NCBI GenBank assembly: GCA_018815265.1
Contig: JAHIYG010000111.1
Span: 1-6,417 of the forward strand
Direction of reading: 5' to 3'
DNA from: Candidatus Altarchaeota archaeon
GTDB taxonomy: Archaea > Altiarchaeota > Altiarchaeia > IMC4 > SCGC-AAA252-I15
DNA length: 6,417 bases
The notes under the pieces are model-generated. The model was not told the DNA's origin. It did no database searches and worked only from the letters and a program-made list of their open reading frames with translations. The position numbers and the translations under genes were made by a program. Of this stretch, positions 5,940 to 6,417 are shown one piece after another (within the stretch, counting starts at the first letter, position 1; each line of letters starts with the position of its first letter).

Positions 5940-6417
5940 ACAACATTGTATTCTGCTGCGCAGAAGATGGGTCCTTTGAGTGATAGAGGTTTGTTTTTGG
6001 ATTCAACGAATCTTCTCGCCCTGTTGCCTACGTTGATGTTGACGTCAGAGGGGGTTTTCGCCATCTTCACCTGCACGAAACCCCCGGTTTGGCCTTTCAA
6101 CACCTGTTTTTCTATCTCATAGGCGATTCCAGCAGAGACTGCGTCTATGAATCCGAATTTCAGATGCACGCCCTTTTCAACTATGTCTTTCACGTCGAAC
6201 TTTAGTTTGCTCGTATCCTTGGGCAGTCCGTAGACTCCACTGTCATAGACTACTATGCCATTTAATGCCGCTGGCCCGCACAGCCTACTCTTTTCCTCAC
6301 GTTCAACCGCGGAAACCTTTATTTTCTTACCTCCCAAAACTCCTGCAAAAGATTCGAAACTGCAGGGTGATGCATCATTTGCGTGCGTCATGAATGTTTT
6401 TTTGAGGGCATCAGCCA
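5936..6417 (-). CDS. Unrecognised conserved-looking protein, C-terminal part; 5' end outside window
   Basis: The minus-strand frame stays open to the window edge, adding eight codons (ADALKKTF) before the Met at 6391, so that Met is probably internal and about 159 C-terminal residues are visible. I do not recognise the family. The protein is soluble in appearance, with no membrane segment. Notable stretches are FAGVLGGKKIKVS, the motif RLCGPAALNGIVVYDSG, a helix-like GFIDAVSAGIAYEIEKQVL and a C-terminus GPIFCAAEYNVV. There are three cysteines among the visible residues. The coding strand has normal codon structure with few rare features, the stop TAG is interlocked with the TAA of the upstream-strand neighbour, and the gene fills the space fully, all of which support a real gene. 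No function is offered. Confidence 0.75.
   Translation of the reverse strand, partial: ADALKKTFMTHANDASPCSFESFAGVLGGKKIKVSAVEREEKSRLCGPAALNGIVVYDSGVYGLPKDTSKLKFDVKDIVEKGVHLKFGFIDAVSAGIAYEIEKQVLKGQTGGFVQVKMAKTPSDVNINVGNRARRFVESKNKPLSLKGPIFCAAEYNVV

Overview
The window reads as archaeal chromosome. The main evidence is an archaeal/plant-type D-aminoacyl-tRNA deacylase (DtdA), TATA-like boxes set about 25 bases upstream of starts with almost no leader, heavy ATA and AGG codon use, and very tight packing: coding sequence fills nearly the whole window and the only sizeable non-coding stretch is 112 bases (1770-1881). The lineage cannot be fixed from this sequence. There are no tRNA or rRNA genes, CRISPR arrays, insertion sequences or other visible mobile elements.

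Layout: 1-1356 (+) is the 3' part of a membrane-anchored spermidine-synthase-like protein that starts before the window. 1353-1769 (-) is a short DtxR/MntR-type metal-dependent repressor. It diverges from feoA (1882-2118, +) and feoB (2131-3828, +), the ferrous iron uptake operon. 3825-4565 (-) is a nitrilase-superfamily (YafV/omega-amidase-like) carbon-nitrogen hydrolase. It diverges, with only 10 bases between, from dtdA (4576-5391, +), which overlaps a secreted single-HKD phospholipase-D-family nuclease-like gene (about 5364-5939, +). 5936-6417 (-) is the 3' part of an unrecognised gene that continues beyond the window.

The best-supported functional unit is an iron-homeostasis module: the repressor, its likely operators and FeoAB. 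The repressor/feoA gap holds eight half-sites of the TTAGG/CCTAA type seen in DtxR/IdeR boxes. They form two near-identical 14-base palindromes, one over each predicted transcription start, and a 19-base inverted repeat midway. The likely circuit is that iron-loaded repressor shuts off both itself and FeoAB. Its inferred metal site mixes an MntR-type Asp8 with a DtxR-type Cys99, so iron versus manganese preference is open from the protein alone; the feoAB neighbours favour iron.

The second half looks like housekeeping: amide metabolism or repair, tRNA proofreading and an exported nuclease or lipase. A structural curiosity is that all three convergent gene pairs overlap by exactly four bases, with the two stop codons interlocked (CTAG, CTAG, CTAA). 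I see no clear candidate for a wholly new multi-gene system; the operator array and the unidentified gene at the right edge most deserve follow-up.
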